Positions 49,791 to 59,044 of a DNA stretch of 64,000 bases are shown here, in pieces. A model generated the notes under the pieces. That model was not told the DNA's origin and searched no databases. It saw nothing but the letters and a program-made list of their open reading frames with translations. Source of the DNA: Sphingomonas sp. UBA978 (lineage in GTDB: Bacteria > Pseudomonadota > Alphaproteobacteria > Sphingomonadales > Sphingomonadaceae). A program made the position numbers and the translations under genes. The stretch lies in contig NZ_DBBS01000016.1 in assembly GCF_002292295.1 (NCBI RefSeq), positions 139,923 through 203,922 on the forward strand, read 5' to 3'. Within the stretch, counting starts at the first letter, position 1; the number at the start of each line of letters is the position of its first letter.

Positions 49791-50728
49791 CCGGTAACCT
49801 GAAGACGCTCGTCTGGGTCGAACATGACGGCACGGCCGTTAAGGATGCCACGCTCGCCGCGGTGACTGCCGCGTCGCAGCTGGGCGAGGTGCATCTGCTC
49901 GTCGCCGGCCAGGGCGTCGACGGCGTCGCGCAGGCGGCGGCGAAGATCGCCGGCGTCGGCAAGGTCCATGTCGCCGACGACGCGGCCTATGCGCATGCGC
50001 TCGCCGAGAATATCGCGCCGCTGGTCGTCGAACTGATGGGGCATCACGACGCCTTCGTCGCGCCGTCGACCACGACCGGCAAGAACGTCGCGCCGCGCGT
50101 CGCCGCGTTGCTCGACGTGATGCAGATCAGCGACATCCTTTCGGTCGAGGGCGAGGACACGTTCACGCGTCCGATCTATGCCGGCAATGCGATCGCGACC
50201 GTGCAGACGTCGGATGCCAAGAAGGTCATCACCGTCCGCGGCACCGCCTTCGAAAAGGCGGCGACCGAGGGCGGCTCGGCCGAGATCGAGGCGGTCGCGT
50301 CGCAGGGCGAAACCGGCGTGTCGACCTATGTCGGGTCCGAAATCGCAGAGAATGCGCGCCCCGAGCTGACCAGCGCGAAGATCATCGTCTCGGGCGGCCG
50401 CGCGCTGCAGAACGGCGAGAATTTCACCAAGCTGATCGAACCGCTTGCCGACAAGCTCGGTGCCGGCGTCGGCGCGAGCCGCGCGGCGGTGGACGCGGGC
50501 TATGTCCCGAACGACTATCAGGTCGGCCAGACCGGCAAGATCGTCGCCCCCGAAGTCTATATCGCGGTCGGCATTTCCGGCGCGATCCAGCATCTTGCGG
50601 GCATGAAGGACAGCAAGGTTATCGTCGCGATCAACAAGGATGAGGACGCCCCGATCTTCCAGGTCGCGGACATCGGCCTGGTCGGCGACCTGTTCAAGGT
50701 CCTGCCGGAACTGACCGAGAAGCTTTGA
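49787..50728 (+). CDS. etfA: Electron transfer flavoprotein alpha subunit
   Basis: 313 residues. The C-terminal FAD domain has LGAGVGASRAAVDAGYVPNDYQVGQTGKIVAPEVYIAVGISGAIQHLAGMKDSKVIVAINKDEDAPIF, the classic EtfA signature (split here only for description). With EtfB it delivers electrons to ETF-ubiquinone oxidoreductase. A 10-bp perfect hairpin follows the stop. Confidence 0.97.
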   Translation: MTGNLKTLVWVEHDGTAVKDATLAAVTAASQLGEVHLLVAGQGVDGVAQAAAKIAGVGKVHVADDAAYAHALAENIAPLVVELMGHHDAFVAPSTTTGKNVAPRVAALLDVMQISDILSVEGEDTFTRPIYAGNAIATVQTSDAKKVITVRGTAFEKAATEGGSAEIEAVASQGETGVSTYVGSEIAENARPELTSAKIIVSGGRALQNGENFTKLIEPLADKLGAGVGASRAAVDAGYVPNDYQVGQTGKIVAPEVYIAVGISGAIQHLAGMKDSKVIVAINKDEDAPIFQVADIGLVGDLFKVLPELTEKL

Positions 50729-50735
50729 TGACGGA

Positions 50736-50760
50736 CGGCGGGCAGCGGTGCTGCCCGCCG
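50736..50760 (+). terminator. Hairpin after etfA
   Basis: CGGCGGGCAG (50736-50745) pairs perfectly with CTGCCCGCCG (50751-50760) around CGGTG. No T-run follows, so termination may be Rho-assisted. Confidence 0.65.
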
Positions 50761-50878
50761 GTACGGCCAATGCGGCGCGGCGACGACGCGGAATGTCTTG
50801 CGGCGGCGTCGGTCCAAACGAGACATCCCGATCGACGGCCATCGCCCGGATTGTCGGCACTGACCACGGGCTATTCGG

Positions 50879-51688
50879 TCATTTCGCGTCGGGTACGAGC
50901 GTATGCGCATCCCGGGCGGCGGCCACCCATCGGTAGACCGCATCGGCGATGTAGAAGCGGAACTGCACCCCATCGAAATACACTTTGCGCGCGTTCTCTA
51001 CGCACACCCGCGCGCGGTTGACGATCGCGGCCTCCAGACGCCGCACCGAATCGAGCGGTTGGTCGGTCAGCGCCAGTCGGACCGACAGCTCCGGCTGCAA
51101 TCGCACGAAGCACACCGCCGTTTCGAAATAATGCTGGTCCACGGGCAACCGGAATTGGGACAGCGGCGTCTCGCGCCTGTTGAAACGGGCCTGCACGACC
51201 GGGTCGCCCGTCTGCGCTCTGGTCAACATGATCGGTGGTTCCACCGATTTGAGCGTCTCGATCACCAGTGCACCGCGATCGTAATACGGATCGGTCACGG
51301 CGCCGCCGACGGCCCGTCCTGCATCCGGCGCACATGCCATATTCAACTGCGCGAGCCGGGACATCGCAAAGGCTTGCACGGTGCTGTTGGTCCGCGTGTC
51401 CAGGGCCTTGCGCAGCCATTCCCGCCGGGTCTCATCCCTCGGGGCGGCGGCACAGGCCGCCCAGCGTCGCGCAAGATCGAATATGCGACGGCTCCCGACA
51501 GCGTCGCCGGTTCGCTGGCTACCCAGCGTCCCGGTCGTGACGGCGGAATCCTTCGCCTCGATATCGCGCAGTCCGGTGACGACGATATCCTCGGAAACCG
51601 GCCCGGCCGTCGTCTGTGGAGCGGATGGGGTCGGCGGCACGCTCTGCCCCATCAGCGCGATCGCCGCCGCAATTCCTGTTCCGATCAT
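50879..51688 (-). CDS. Exported protein of unknown function
   Basis: 269 residues starting at ATG 51688 after GGGGGAG. A signal peptide (MIGTGIAAAIALMGQSVPP) is followed by a short Pro/Thr segment and EDIVVTGLRD, a motif also seen at the N-termini of TonB-dependent receptor plugs, then a mainly helical region with cysteines (WAACAAAP, LNMACAP, TAVCFVR, RVCVENA). It ends near QFRFYIADAVYRWVAAARDAHT. No recognised family. Confidence 0.72.
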   Translation of the reverse strand: MIGTGIAAAIALMGQSVPPTPSAPQTTAGPVSEDIVVTGLRDIEAKDSAVTTGTLGSQRTGDAVGSRRIFDLARRWAACAAAPRDETRREWLRKALDTRTNSTVQAFAMSRLAQLNMACAPDAGRAVGGAVTDPYYDRGALVIETLKSVEPPIMLTRAQTGDPVVQARFNRRETPLSQFRLPVDQHYFETAVCFVRLQPELSVRLALTDQPLDSVRRLEAAIVNRARVCVENARKVYFDGVQFRFYIADAVYRWVAAARDAHTLVPDAK

Positions 51689-51821
51689 CAAAGGCTCCCC
51701 CGCTGTTGGCCCACGATCATGCTGGCTCAAAGCGCCGGAGTAAATCGACGGAGCGGTCGCGGTCGCGGACGCACGCGTCACCGTCCGTTGGCGGACCAGA
51801 TTGGCGCGACCCGATCGGGTC

Positions 51822-51857
51822 AAAAAAAGCGGCCCGATCCCAGCAAGATCGAGCCGC
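51822..51857 (-). terminator. Rho-independent terminator after the lipoprotein gene
   Basis: Read leftward, GCGGCTCGATC (51857-51847) pairs with GATCGGGCCGC (51839-51829) over 11 bp with one G-U, followed by seven T. It ends the epsC-puuD-lipoprotein unit. Confidence 0.9.
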
Positions 51858-51905
51858 CAGTCTACGCCTAGGGAGCTTATACCCGGCGTGTTCGTGAAAT
51901 CGGGA

Positions 51906-52145
51906 TCAGAGCGCGTTGCCCGCGGGCGCAAGGACGTTGTCGGCGAGGCCGGCGTCGTTGCCGATCGCCACGTCGTTGCCCGTCGTCTCGAACGCGTCGC
52001 CGTTGCCGAGACCCGCGTCGCCCTCTTCGTTGAGCGTCAGCGTGTCGGTCGCGGTGATGTTGTTGCCGGCGTCGGTCTTCGGGCCGCAGGCGGCAAGGCT
52101 CAGGGCGGCAAGCGCGAGCGCGGGTGCGAGAATAAGGGTCTTCAT
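51906..52145 (-). CDS. Small acidic lipoprotein of unknown function
   Basis: 79 residues. A signal peptide ends in the lipobox LSLAACGPK, leaving about 60 residues rich in Asp, Gly, Asn and Thr (NNITATDTLTLNEEGDAGLGNGDAF), low in hydrophobics and probably disordered. Its ATG overlaps the stop of the upstream amidotransferase gene (TCAT/ATGA). Small Sphingomonas lipoproteins of this kind are common but unassigned. Confidence 0.78.
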   Translation of the reverse strand: MKTLILAPALALAALSLAACGPKTDAGNNITATDTLTLNEEGDAGLGNGDAFETTGNDVAIGNDAGLADNVLAPAGNAL

Positions 52146-52924
52146 TCAGTCCTCCGTGTTGAACAAGGGGCTGCGTGGTCGCGCAGTCCGGCGCCGATCA
52201 GCGCAAAGAAAGCCTGGCTGGCGGGGGCGGTGCCGGCGTCCCATTCGGGATGCCATTGCACGCCGAGCACGTCCGCACCGCAGGGCCGCGCCGACACCGC
52301 CTCGATCAGGCCGTCGTCCGCCGCCACCGCTTCGACCGACAGGCCGCCGCCAAGCCGGTCGATGCCCTGCTGATGCACCGAATTGACCCGCATCCGCCGC
52401 GTGCCGGTGGCGCTGGCGAGTCGGCCGCAGGCGCTGAGCTCGACATCGTGGCCGTGATGGAAGAGCGAGTCGTAATCGCCTTCCCAGCCGCCGCGGTGAT
52501 GGCGTTCGGCATGTTCCGCCGCGCACAGGGAGCCGCCGAACAGCACGTTGATCTCCTGCAACCCGCGGCAGATGCCGAAGACGGGCTTGCCCGCCTCGAT
52601 CATCCGGCCGGCGAGCGCCAGCGCGACCTCGTCGCGGGGTTCGTCGACGATCTGGCCGGCGGGCAGCGCCGCGCCGCCATAACGCCATGGCGCGACATGC
52701 GAGCGCGATCCGGTGAGCAGCAGCCCGTCGAGGATCGCAGACAGCGTCGCGACGTCGGCAGTGTCGGGCATCGCCGGCACCAGGAGCACCGTCGCCCCCG
52801 CCAGCCGGGTGAGCGGTTCGACGAAGCGGCTCGCGACCACCTGGACCGGCCGGTCCGCGACCTCGTTGCAGCACAATACGCCGATCACCGGGCGGCGTTC
52901 GGAGCGGAGCGATTGCCCCATCAC
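52142..52924 (-). CDS. Gamma-glutamyl-gamma-aminobutyrate hydrolase (PuuD) family class I amidotransferase
   Basis: 260 residues. Class I glutamine-amidotransferase-like fold with the nucleophile elbow GICRGLQEINVLFGGSL (Cys about residue 119), substrate region RRMRVNSVHQQGIDRLG, and catalytic His/Glu in GVQWHPEWD. Homologous to PuuD, which hydrolyses gamma-glutamyl-GABA in putrescine breakdown, but no puuA, puuB or puuC lies here, so the substrate may be another gamma-glutamyl amide. It overlaps epsC by 4 bp. Confidence 0.92.
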   Translation of the reverse strand: MMGQSLRSERRPVIGVLCCNEVADRPVQVVASRFVEPLTRLAGATVLLVPAMPDTADVATLSAILDGLLLTGSRSHVAPWRYGGAALPAGQIVDEPRDEVALALAGRMIEAGKPVFGICRGLQEINVLFGGSLCAAEHAERHHRGGWEGDYDSLFHHGHDVELSACGRLASATGTRRMRVNSVHQQGIDRLGGGLSVEAVAADDGLIEAVSARPCGADVLGVQWHPEWDAGTAPASQAFFALIGAGLRDHAAPCSTRRTE

Positions 52925-53889
52925 ACCACCGCCGCCACGAGCGTGTCGCGCAGGGCATGACCGGCGCCGGGTGCAAGCAGACTCGCCTCCGGCTGCACCA
53001 CGACGCCGCCCGAGGGGACGTCGGTCAGCAGCCAGACGTTGCCGCCGATCGTCGCACCGGCGCCGATATGGACGCGGCCGAGGATCGTCGCACCGGCGTA
53101 GATGACGACATCGTCGCCGACGACCGGATGCCGGGCGAAGCGGTCGCGCGGTCCGCGGCGTGCGGCGCCGAGCGGGCTGCGCGCACCCAGCGTGACATGC
53201 TGGTACAGCCGCACGCCGCTGCCGACGATCGCGGTCTCGCCGATGACGACGCCGGTGCCGTGGTCGATGAAGAAGCGTTCGCCGATCGTCGCGCCGGGAT
53301 GGATGTCGATTCCGGTGCGTTCGTTGGCGAGTTCGGAGATCATCCGCGCGACGATCGGGGCGCCCAGTTGGTGCAGTTCGTGCGCGATGCGATGGTGCAG
53401 GCTGGCGATCGCACCAGGATAGCAGACGAGGATCTCGTCAGTGCTGCCCGCCGCCGGATCGCCCAGGAACGCCGCCTCGACGTCGCTGTCGACCAGCCGG
53501 CGGATGTCGCCCAACGTGCCGGCGAACAGCCGGACGATGGTCGCGGCCTGATCGGCGTCGAAGGTCGCGTTCGCCTCCGTCTGCCAATAGCCGATCTCAT
53601 GGCCGATCTCGCGCTCCAGCTCGGTGAAGGCGGCGGCGAGCTTGGCGGCGACGAAGCGATCCTCGTCGTCGGGGGTGGCGCGCTGCAGGCCGAGCCGGCG
53701 CGGATAGAGCGCTTCCGCCAGCAGTTCGACGACGCGCTCGACCGTGCCGCGCGACGGGAAGACCGCGGCGGCATGGCCGGGCCGTTGGCGGTCCCGCCAC
53801 GCGGATCGCGCGCTGCGCAGCGCAGTGACGGCTTCGCCCAGCGTCGCGCCCGGGCGCGGTCTGTCTGCCAATCGACGCTGCGTGGTCAT
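52921..53889 (-). CDS. epsC: Serine O-acetyltransferase, EpsC type
   Basis: 322 residues making O-acetylserine for cysteine synthesis. An N-terminal helical domain (DIRRLVDSDVEAAFLGDPAA) leads into a left-handed beta-helix of hexapeptide repeats (DIHPGATIGERFFIDHGTGVVIGETAIVG, then HVTLGARSPLG, then HPVVGDDVVIYAGATILGRVHIGAGATIGGN), with the catalytic His in the DIHPGA and DHGTG segments. The longer EpsC form, rather than E. coli CysE. First gene of a three-gene leftward unit. Confidence 0.94.
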   Translation of the reverse strand: MTTQRRLADRPRPGATLGEAVTALRSARSAWRDRQRPGHAAAVFPSRGTVERVVELLAEALYPRRLGLQRATPDDEDRFVAAKLAAAFTELEREIGHEIGYWQTEANATFDADQAATIVRLFAGTLGDIRRLVDSDVEAAFLGDPAAGSTDEILVCYPGAIASLHHRIAHELHQLGAPIVARMISELANERTGIDIHPGATIGERFFIDHGTGVVIGETAIVGSGVRLYQHVTLGARSPLGAARRGPRDRFARHPVVGDDVVIYAGATILGRVHIGAGATIGGNVWLLTDVPSGGVVVQPEASLLAPGAGHALRDTLVAAVV

Positions 53890-53981
53890 GCGACTACCTC
53901 CACCGATGAAGATATCCTACTCGCATGATGGGAATAGGAAGAAAAGCTATCCCGGTGCGAAGTTCGGTCGAATCGAAGGGC

Positions 53982-55211
53982 TCAGGGTTCGACCGGCGCC
54001 GGATCGGGCGCCTCGGGGAGCGGCAGCGGCGCGACTCGGGCGAGCAGTACGCCGAGCGTCAGTGCCAGCACCCCGAGCCCGAGGCAGAACCACGCGACGC
54101 CCGGCCATCCGGCATGGCTCCATGCAAAGCCGCCGGCCGAGCCCAGCACGCTCGACCCGAGGTAATAGAAGAACAGATAGAGCGCCGCCGCCTGTCCGCG
54201 ATTGCCCAGCGCGCGGCGGCCGACCCAGGCGCTGGCGATCGAATGCGCGCCGAAGAAGCCGATCGTCACCAGCGCGATGCCCGCGATCACCAGCGGCAGC
54301 GGGCGGCCCCCGGTCGCGGCGACGCCGCCGATCAGCAGCACGATCGGCAGCCAGAACACCCGCCGCCGCCCGACCTTGCCCGCGAACGCGCCGAACGCCG
54401 CCGAACTCGCCGAACCGAGGATGTAGAGGAGGAACACCAAGCCCACCGCGGCCTGGCTGAGCCCGTAGGGCGGTGCGAGCAGGCGAAAGCCGGCGTAATT
54501 GTAGACGGTGACGAACACGCCCATCAGCAGGAACGCCTCCGCATAGAGCAGGGGCAGCGCGCGGTCGCGGAACAGTGCGGCAAGGCCGGCGAACGGATGG
54601 CCGCCGCTGCCGGCGACGAAGCCGCGCGATGCGGGCGCGAGGCGCCGGAACCCCTCCGCCATCAGCATGCCGGCGAGCCCGACGCTGCCGAGCGCCCAGC
54701 GCCAGCCGGCGACGTCGGCGACGAGGCTGGCGACGAGGCGCCCGCCCATGCCGCCGATCGCGCTGCCGGCGATATAGAGGCCCATCGCCGCGCCGACCGA
54801 GGCGACGTCGACCTCTTCGGCGACATAGGCCATCGCCACCGCCGGCACGCCCGCCAGCGCGATGCCGGTGAGCAGGCGCAGCGCGAGCAGCGCGGACCAT
54901 CCCGGCACCAGCGCCGCAGCGAGCGTCAGGGCGCCCGCCGCGAACATCGCCCAGACCATCAGCGGCCGCCGGCCGATCCGGTCGGAGAGGATGCCGGCGA
55001 ACAGGATGCCGATCGCCAGCGGTCCGGTGGCGAGCGACACCGCCAGCGACGCGCCCTCCGCACTCAGCCCGTAATCGGCGGCGAACAGCGGCAGCAGCGG
55101 CTGGACCGAATAGAGCAGCGAAAAGGTCGAGAAGCCGGCGAACAGCATCGCCAGCGTCAGTCGGCGATAGGCGGGCGTCCCCTGGTGCAGCGGCGACTCA
55201 GCGGGCGGCAT
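53982..55211 (-). CDS. MFS transporter (YnfM/arabinose-efflux type)
   Basis: About 409 residues with 12 membrane helices. N-terminal MFS features LTLAMLFAGFSTFSLLYSVQPLLPLFA and the first-loop motif GILSDRIGRRPLMVWAM; second-half GFFGAHSIASAWVGRRALGNRGQAAALYLFFYYLGSSVLGS matches the YnfM branch, often annotated as inner-membrane efflux carriers. The start ATG 55211 (MPPAESP) overlaps the nhaA stop by 14 bp; an ATG 35 codons earlier lies in nhaA. Confidence 0.92.
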   Translation of the reverse strand: MPPAESPLHQGTPAYRRLTLAMLFAGFSTFSLLYSVQPLLPLFAADYGLSAEGASLAVSLATGPLAIGILFAGILSDRIGRRPLMVWAMFAAGALTLAAALVPGWSALLALRLLTGIALAGVPAVAMAYVAEEVDVASVGAAMGLYIAGSAIGGMGGRLVASLVADVAGWRWALGSVGLAGMLMAEGFRRLAPASRGFVAGSGGHPFAGLAALFRDRALPLLYAEAFLLMGVFVTVYNYAGFRLLAPPYGLSQAAVGLVFLLYILGSASSAAFGAFAGKVGRRRVFWLPIVLLIGGVAATGGRPLPLVIAGIALVTIGFFGAHSIASAWVGRRALGNRGQAAALYLFFYYLGSSVLGSAGGFAWSHAGWPGVAWFCLGLGVLALTLGVLLARVAPLPLPEAPDPAPVEP

Positions 55212-56409
55212 GCGGCTTTCCGCAACGGACGAGGACCAGCACGCCCGCCAGCGCGGAGGCGACCGATCCGGCCAGCACGCCGATCTTGACGCGGTCGACC
55301 AGCGCGGGATCGGCAAAGGCGAGGCCGCCGATGAACAGGCTCATCGTGAAGCCGATCCCGGCGATCAGCGCCATGCCGTACAGCTGCGTCCAGCTGACGC
55401 CGGCGGGCCGGCGCGCGATGCCGAGCCGGTCGGCGATGCGGATCGCGCCGAAAATGCCGATCTGCTTGCCGAGGAACAGGCCCAGCGCGATCCCCAGCAC
55501 CAGCGGTTCGGCGAGCGTCGACAGGTTGGCGCCCGCCAGCGACACGCCGGCATTGGCGAAACCGAACAGCGGCACGATGGCGAAGGCGACCCAGGGCTGC
55601 AGCGCATGCTCCAGCCGGTGCAGCGGCGAGGTCGCATCGTCGGGCGCGCCCGGTGAGGGGCGGATCGGAATCAGCATCGCGGTCAGCACGCCGGCGATCG
55701 TCGCATGCACGCCCGATTGCAGCACGAACAGCCACAGTGCGGCGCCGGCGAGCAGGTAGGGCCACAGCGTCATCACCTTGCGACGGTTGAGCAGATAGAG
55801 CACGAGCAGCGCGAGGCCCGCTCCGGCGAGGGCGAGGGGGTGGATGGTGTCGGTGTAGCCGAGCGCGATTATCGCGACGGCGCCCATGTCGTCGACGATC
55901 GCCACCGTGGTCAGCAACAGCTTCAACGCCGACGGAATGCGGCTGCCGAGCAGCGCGAGCACGCCGATCGCAAAGGCGATATCGGTGGCGGCAGGGATCG
56001 CCCAGCCGGGCTGCAAGCGCGGCTCCGCGCCGGCCACGAGCAGGAAGACGAGCGCGGGGACCGCCATGCCCGCGACGGCGGCGATGAACGGCAGGCGGCG
56101 GCGGTCGGCGCTGGCGAGGCGCCCGTCGACGACCTCGCGCTTGATCTCCAGCCCGACGAGCAGGAAGAACAGCGTCATCAGCCCGTCGTTGATCCACAGA
56201 TGCACCGTCATCGGCCCGAGCGCCGCCGCCAGCACCGGTCCCGTCTCGTGGTGCAGCAGGGTTTCGTAGCCATGCGCGGTCGCGGGCAGGTTGGCGACGA
56301 TCATCGCCAACACCGCCGCCGCGATCAGGACGATGCCGCCCGCCGCCTCGCTATGCAGGAAATCGCGAAGCGCGCTATGGGCGCCGCGGCGGGGCGGGCG
56401 TGCCGTCAT
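55198..56409 (-). CDS. nhaA: Na+/H+ antiporter NhaA
   Basis: 403 residues from ATG 56409. Electrogenic antiporter of the inner membrane. The conserved aspartates for cation binding are in IPAATDIAFAIGVLALLG and LLLTTVAIVDDMGAVAIIAL, and the first segment HSEAAGGIVLIAAAVLAMIVANLP and GKQIGIFGAIRIADRLG are typical. Its start overlaps the second MFS stop by 4 bp (ATGA) and its stop overlaps the first MFS start. Confidence 0.96.
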   Translation of the reverse strand: MTARPPRRGAHSALRDFLHSEAAGGIVLIAAAVLAMIVANLPATAHGYETLLHHETGPVLAAALGPMTVHLWINDGLMTLFFLLVGLEIKREVVDGRLASADRRRLPFIAAVAGMAVPALVFLLVAGAEPRLQPGWAIPAATDIAFAIGVLALLGSRIPSALKLLLTTVAIVDDMGAVAIIALGYTDTIHPLALAGAGLALLVLYLLNRRKVMTLWPYLLAGAALWLFVLQSGVHATIAGVLTAMLIPIRPSPGAPDDATSPLHRLEHALQPWVAFAIVPLFGFANAGVSLAGANLSTLAEPLVLGIALGLFLGKQIGIFGAIRIADRLGIARRPAGVSWTQLYGMALIAGIGFTMSLFIGGLAFADPALVDRVKIGVLAGSVASALAGVLVLVRCGKPHAAR

Positions 56410-57620
56410 CCGTTGCCGCGTAGCGGCTCCGTCGCGCGTGGCAAGCCGATCCCGCCGCGCTGGACGGCGTACGATACCGCCCAGATCGCGAAGCCGCCCA
56501 GTGCCAGCCCGCAGCCGACGATACCGGTCGAGGTCCAGCCGAACCCGCCGGCGATAGCGAGCCCGCCGAGCCACGGCCCGATCGCATTGGCGGTGTTGAA
56601 GGCGGAATGGTTGAGCGCCGCCGCCAGCGCCTGCGCGTCCCCGGCGACGTCCATCAGCCGCGTCTGCAGCACCGTGCCGAGCGCGCCGCCGAGGCCGATC
56701 GCGAACACGTCGAGCATCATCGTCGTCATATCGCCGGCCGCGAGCGGGTAGAGCGCGAGCGCCGCCGCCGACCAGAGCAGCAGCGCCCCCGCAGTCGGCA
56801 TCAGCGCGCGGTCGGCGAAGCGCGGCACGACGAGGTTGCCGATCGTCATCCCCGCGCCGAACACCGCCAGCACCAGCGGCACCATCCGTGCCGACACGCC
56901 GGTGACGTCCATCAGCGTCGAGGCGAGATAGGTATAGACCGCAAACATGCCGCCAAAGCCGATCGCGCCGGTGCCGAGCGTCAGCCACACCTGCGGGCGC
57001 CGCAACGCGCCGAGCTCGCGCAGCGGGCTGGCGTCGCGATCGGGCGCGTCGACCGGCGCGAGCAGCGCGACCAAAGTCGCGGTCAGCAGCGCAAGCATCG
57101 CGACCAGTGCGAACACCCAGCGCCAGCTCGCGATCTGACCCAGCAGCGTCGCGAACGGCACGCCGACGATCGTCGCGACAGTCAGGCCGAGCATGACCCG
57201 CCCGATCGCCTGCGTCCGCCGGTCGGCGGGCACCAGCGACGCGGCGACCAGCGAGGCGATGCCGAAATAGGCGCCGTGCGGCAGCCCGGCGAGGAAGCGG
57301 AACGCGAGCATCCAGCGATAGTCGGGCGCCAGCGCGGAGAGGACGTTGCCGATCGCGAACAGCGCCATCAACCCGATCAGCAGCGTGCGTCGCGACAGCC
57401 GGGCGGACAGCACCGCGATCGTCGGCGCGCCGACGACGACGCCGAGCGCATAGGCGCTGATGACATGGCCGACCGTCGGCGCGTCCACGCCCAGCCCGCG
57501 CGCCAGATCGGGTTCGAGGCTCATCGCGGCGAATTCGGTCGTGCCGATCGCGAACCCGCCGACCGCGAGCGCGAAGTGGACGAGGCCGGGATGCGCCTCG
57601 GCAGTCTGTCGTAACGTCAT
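56406..57620 (-). CDS. MFS transporter (AraJ/YdhP-type sugar or drug efflux)
   Basis: 404 residues from ATG 57620. Twelve helices. N-terminal FALAVGGFAIGTTEFAAMSLEPDLARGLGV, the motif LSARLSRRTLLIGLMALFAIGNVLSALAPDY, LAGLPHGAYFGIASLVAASLVP and SAFNTANAIGPWLGGLAIAGGFGW are characteristic of the AraJ/YdhP family. An upstream in-frame ATG at 57773 lacks support. It heads the three-transporter unit and is divergent from egtB across 170 bp. Confidence 0.92.
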   Translation of the reverse strand: MTLRQTAEAHPGLVHFALAVGGFAIGTTEFAAMSLEPDLARGLGVDAPTVGHVISAYALGVVVGAPTIAVLSARLSRRTLLIGLMALFAIGNVLSALAPDYRWMLAFRFLAGLPHGAYFGIASLVAASLVPADRRTQAIGRVMLGLTVATIVGVPFATLLGQIASWRWVFALVAMLALLTATLVALLAPVDAPDRDASPLRELGALRRPQVWLTLGTGAIGFGGMFAVYTYLASTLMDVTGVSARMVPLVLAVFGAGMTIGNLVVPRFADRALMPTAGALLLWSAAALALYPLAAGDMTTMMLDVFAIGLGGALGTVLQTRLMDVAGDAQALAAALNHSAFNTANAIGPWLGGLAIAGGFGWTSTGIVGCGLALGGFAIWAVSYAVQRGGIGLPRATEPLRGNG

Positions 57621-57790
57621 GGGATCGGCCCTAACCGGCTTTGCTGCAACGCAGCAAGAGAAACGGTTCGTTACGAACGGCGGTTCCCGGCACTGGGATT
57701 TCGTGCTCCGCACGGCGCCATCGGGTGCAACCCTTTGCGCTCTCATGCGCTTTCTTCGCTTGCGTTCAGGCACGCGGGGGAAGGTTTGTC

Positions 57791-59044
57791 ATGTTGAAGG
57801 TCGCCCCCCAGCCGGTCGTGCCACTCGCGCGTCGCTACGACGAGGTTCGCGCGCTGACGCTGGCGCTCGCTGCGCCGCTGTCCGATGCCGATGCCACCGT
57901 CCAGTCGATGCCCGATGCGTCGCCGACCAAATGGCATCTGGCGCATACCACCTGGTTCTTCGAGACGTTCGTGCTGCGCGACCACGTGCCGGGCTATCGC
58001 CTGCATGACGCGCGCTTTCCGTTCCTGTTCAACAGCTATTACGAGGCGGAAGGGCGTCGGCATGCCCGCGACCGGCGGGGCATGATTACCCGGCCGACGC
58101 TGGACGAGGTGCGGGCGTATCGCGCGCACGTCGATGCGGCGCTGGCGGCGGCCCTGCCCGACCTGCCCGATGCGGCGCTGGAACTGGTCGCCCTCGGTTG
58201 CCATCACGAGGAGCAGCATCAGGAGCTGCTCGTCACCGACATCCTCCACCTGTTCGGCGAGAATCCGCTGGAACCGGCGGTGTGGCCCGCGGCGCCGAAG
58301 GTGCCGGTGGCGATGCCCGGCCCGATCGGCTGGATCGAACGGCCGGCGGGGATCGTGCGGGTCGGCCATGACGGCGACGCCTTCGCCTTCGATTGCGAAG
58401 GCCCGCGGCACGACAGCCTGCTGGTCGACCATGCTATCGCCGACCGCACCGTCACCAACGGCGAATGGGCGGCGTTCATCGCCGACGGTGGCTATCGGAA
58501 CGCGGTGCACTGGCTCGCCGACGGCTGGGCCTGGGTGAAGGCGGAGGGCATCGCCGCGCCGCTCTATTGGGAGGAACGCGACGGCGGCTGGACCCGCATG
58601 GGCCTCGACGGCCGTCGTGCGATCGATCCCGCCGCACCGGTGACCCATGTCAGCTTCTTCGAGGCGGATGCCTATGCCAGCTGGGCCGGCGCGCGCCTGC
58701 CGACCGAGTTCGAATGGGAAGCGGCCGCGCAAACGCATGACCCGGCCGGCGGCAACCAGATGGACGACGCCGGCACGGTCGAGCCGCGGCCGGCGGCGGG
58801 CGGTCCCGCCTTCTTCGGCGACGTCTGGGAATGGACCGGCAGCGCCTATCGTCCCTATCCCGGCTTCCGCGCCGCCGAGGGCGCGGTCGGCGAATATAAC
58901 GGCAAGTTCATGAGCGGCCAGTTCGTGCTGCGCGGCGGCAGCTGCGCGACGCCGCGCGGCCATGCCCGCGCCAGCTATCGCAATTTCTTCTACCCTCACC
59001 AGCGCTGGCAGTTCACCGGCGTCCGGCTTGCCAAGGACATCTGA
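57791..59044 (+). CDS. egtB: Ergothioneine biosynthesis protein EgtB
   Basis: 417 residues. Non-heme iron sulfoxide synthase joining a thiol donor (gamma-Glu-Cys or Cys) to hercynine. An N-terminal DinB-like helical domain holds the iron ligands: His52 in WHLAHTTWFFET and the HHEEQHQELL motif (about 138-147). The C-terminal FGE-sulfatase-like domain includes GARLPTEFEWEAAA, DVWEWTGSAYRPYPGF and FVLRGGSCATPRGHARASYRNFFYP. ATG 57791 chosen; its TGA overlaps the egtD ATG by one base. Confidence 0.95.
   Translation: MLKVAPQPVVPLARRYDEVRALTLALAAPLSDADATVQSMPDASPTKWHLAHTTWFFETFVLRDHVPGYRLHDARFPFLFNSYYEAEGRRHARDRRGMITRPTLDEVRAYRAHVDAALAAALPDLPDAALELVALGCHHEEQHQELLVTDILHLFGENPLEPAVWPAAPKVPVAMPGPIGWIERPAGIVRVGHDGDAFAFDCEGPRHDSLLVDHAIADRTVTNGEWAAFIADGGYRNAVHWLADGWAWVKAEGIAAPLYWEERDGGWTRMGLDGRRAIDPAAPVTHVSFFEADAYASWAGARLPTEFEWEAAAQTHDPAGGNQMDDAGTVEPRPAAGGPAFFGDVWEWTGSAYRPYPGFRAAEGAVGEYNGKFMSGQFVLRGGSCATPRGHARASYRNFFYPHQRWQFTGVRLAKDI

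Noticed and set aside
52142..52924. EgtC-like amidohydrolase to complete the ergothioneine pathway
   Set aside because: EgtC is a class II (Ntn) amidotransferase; this gene has the class I Cys-His-Glu site of PuuD and is about 5 kb from egtB on the opposite strand.
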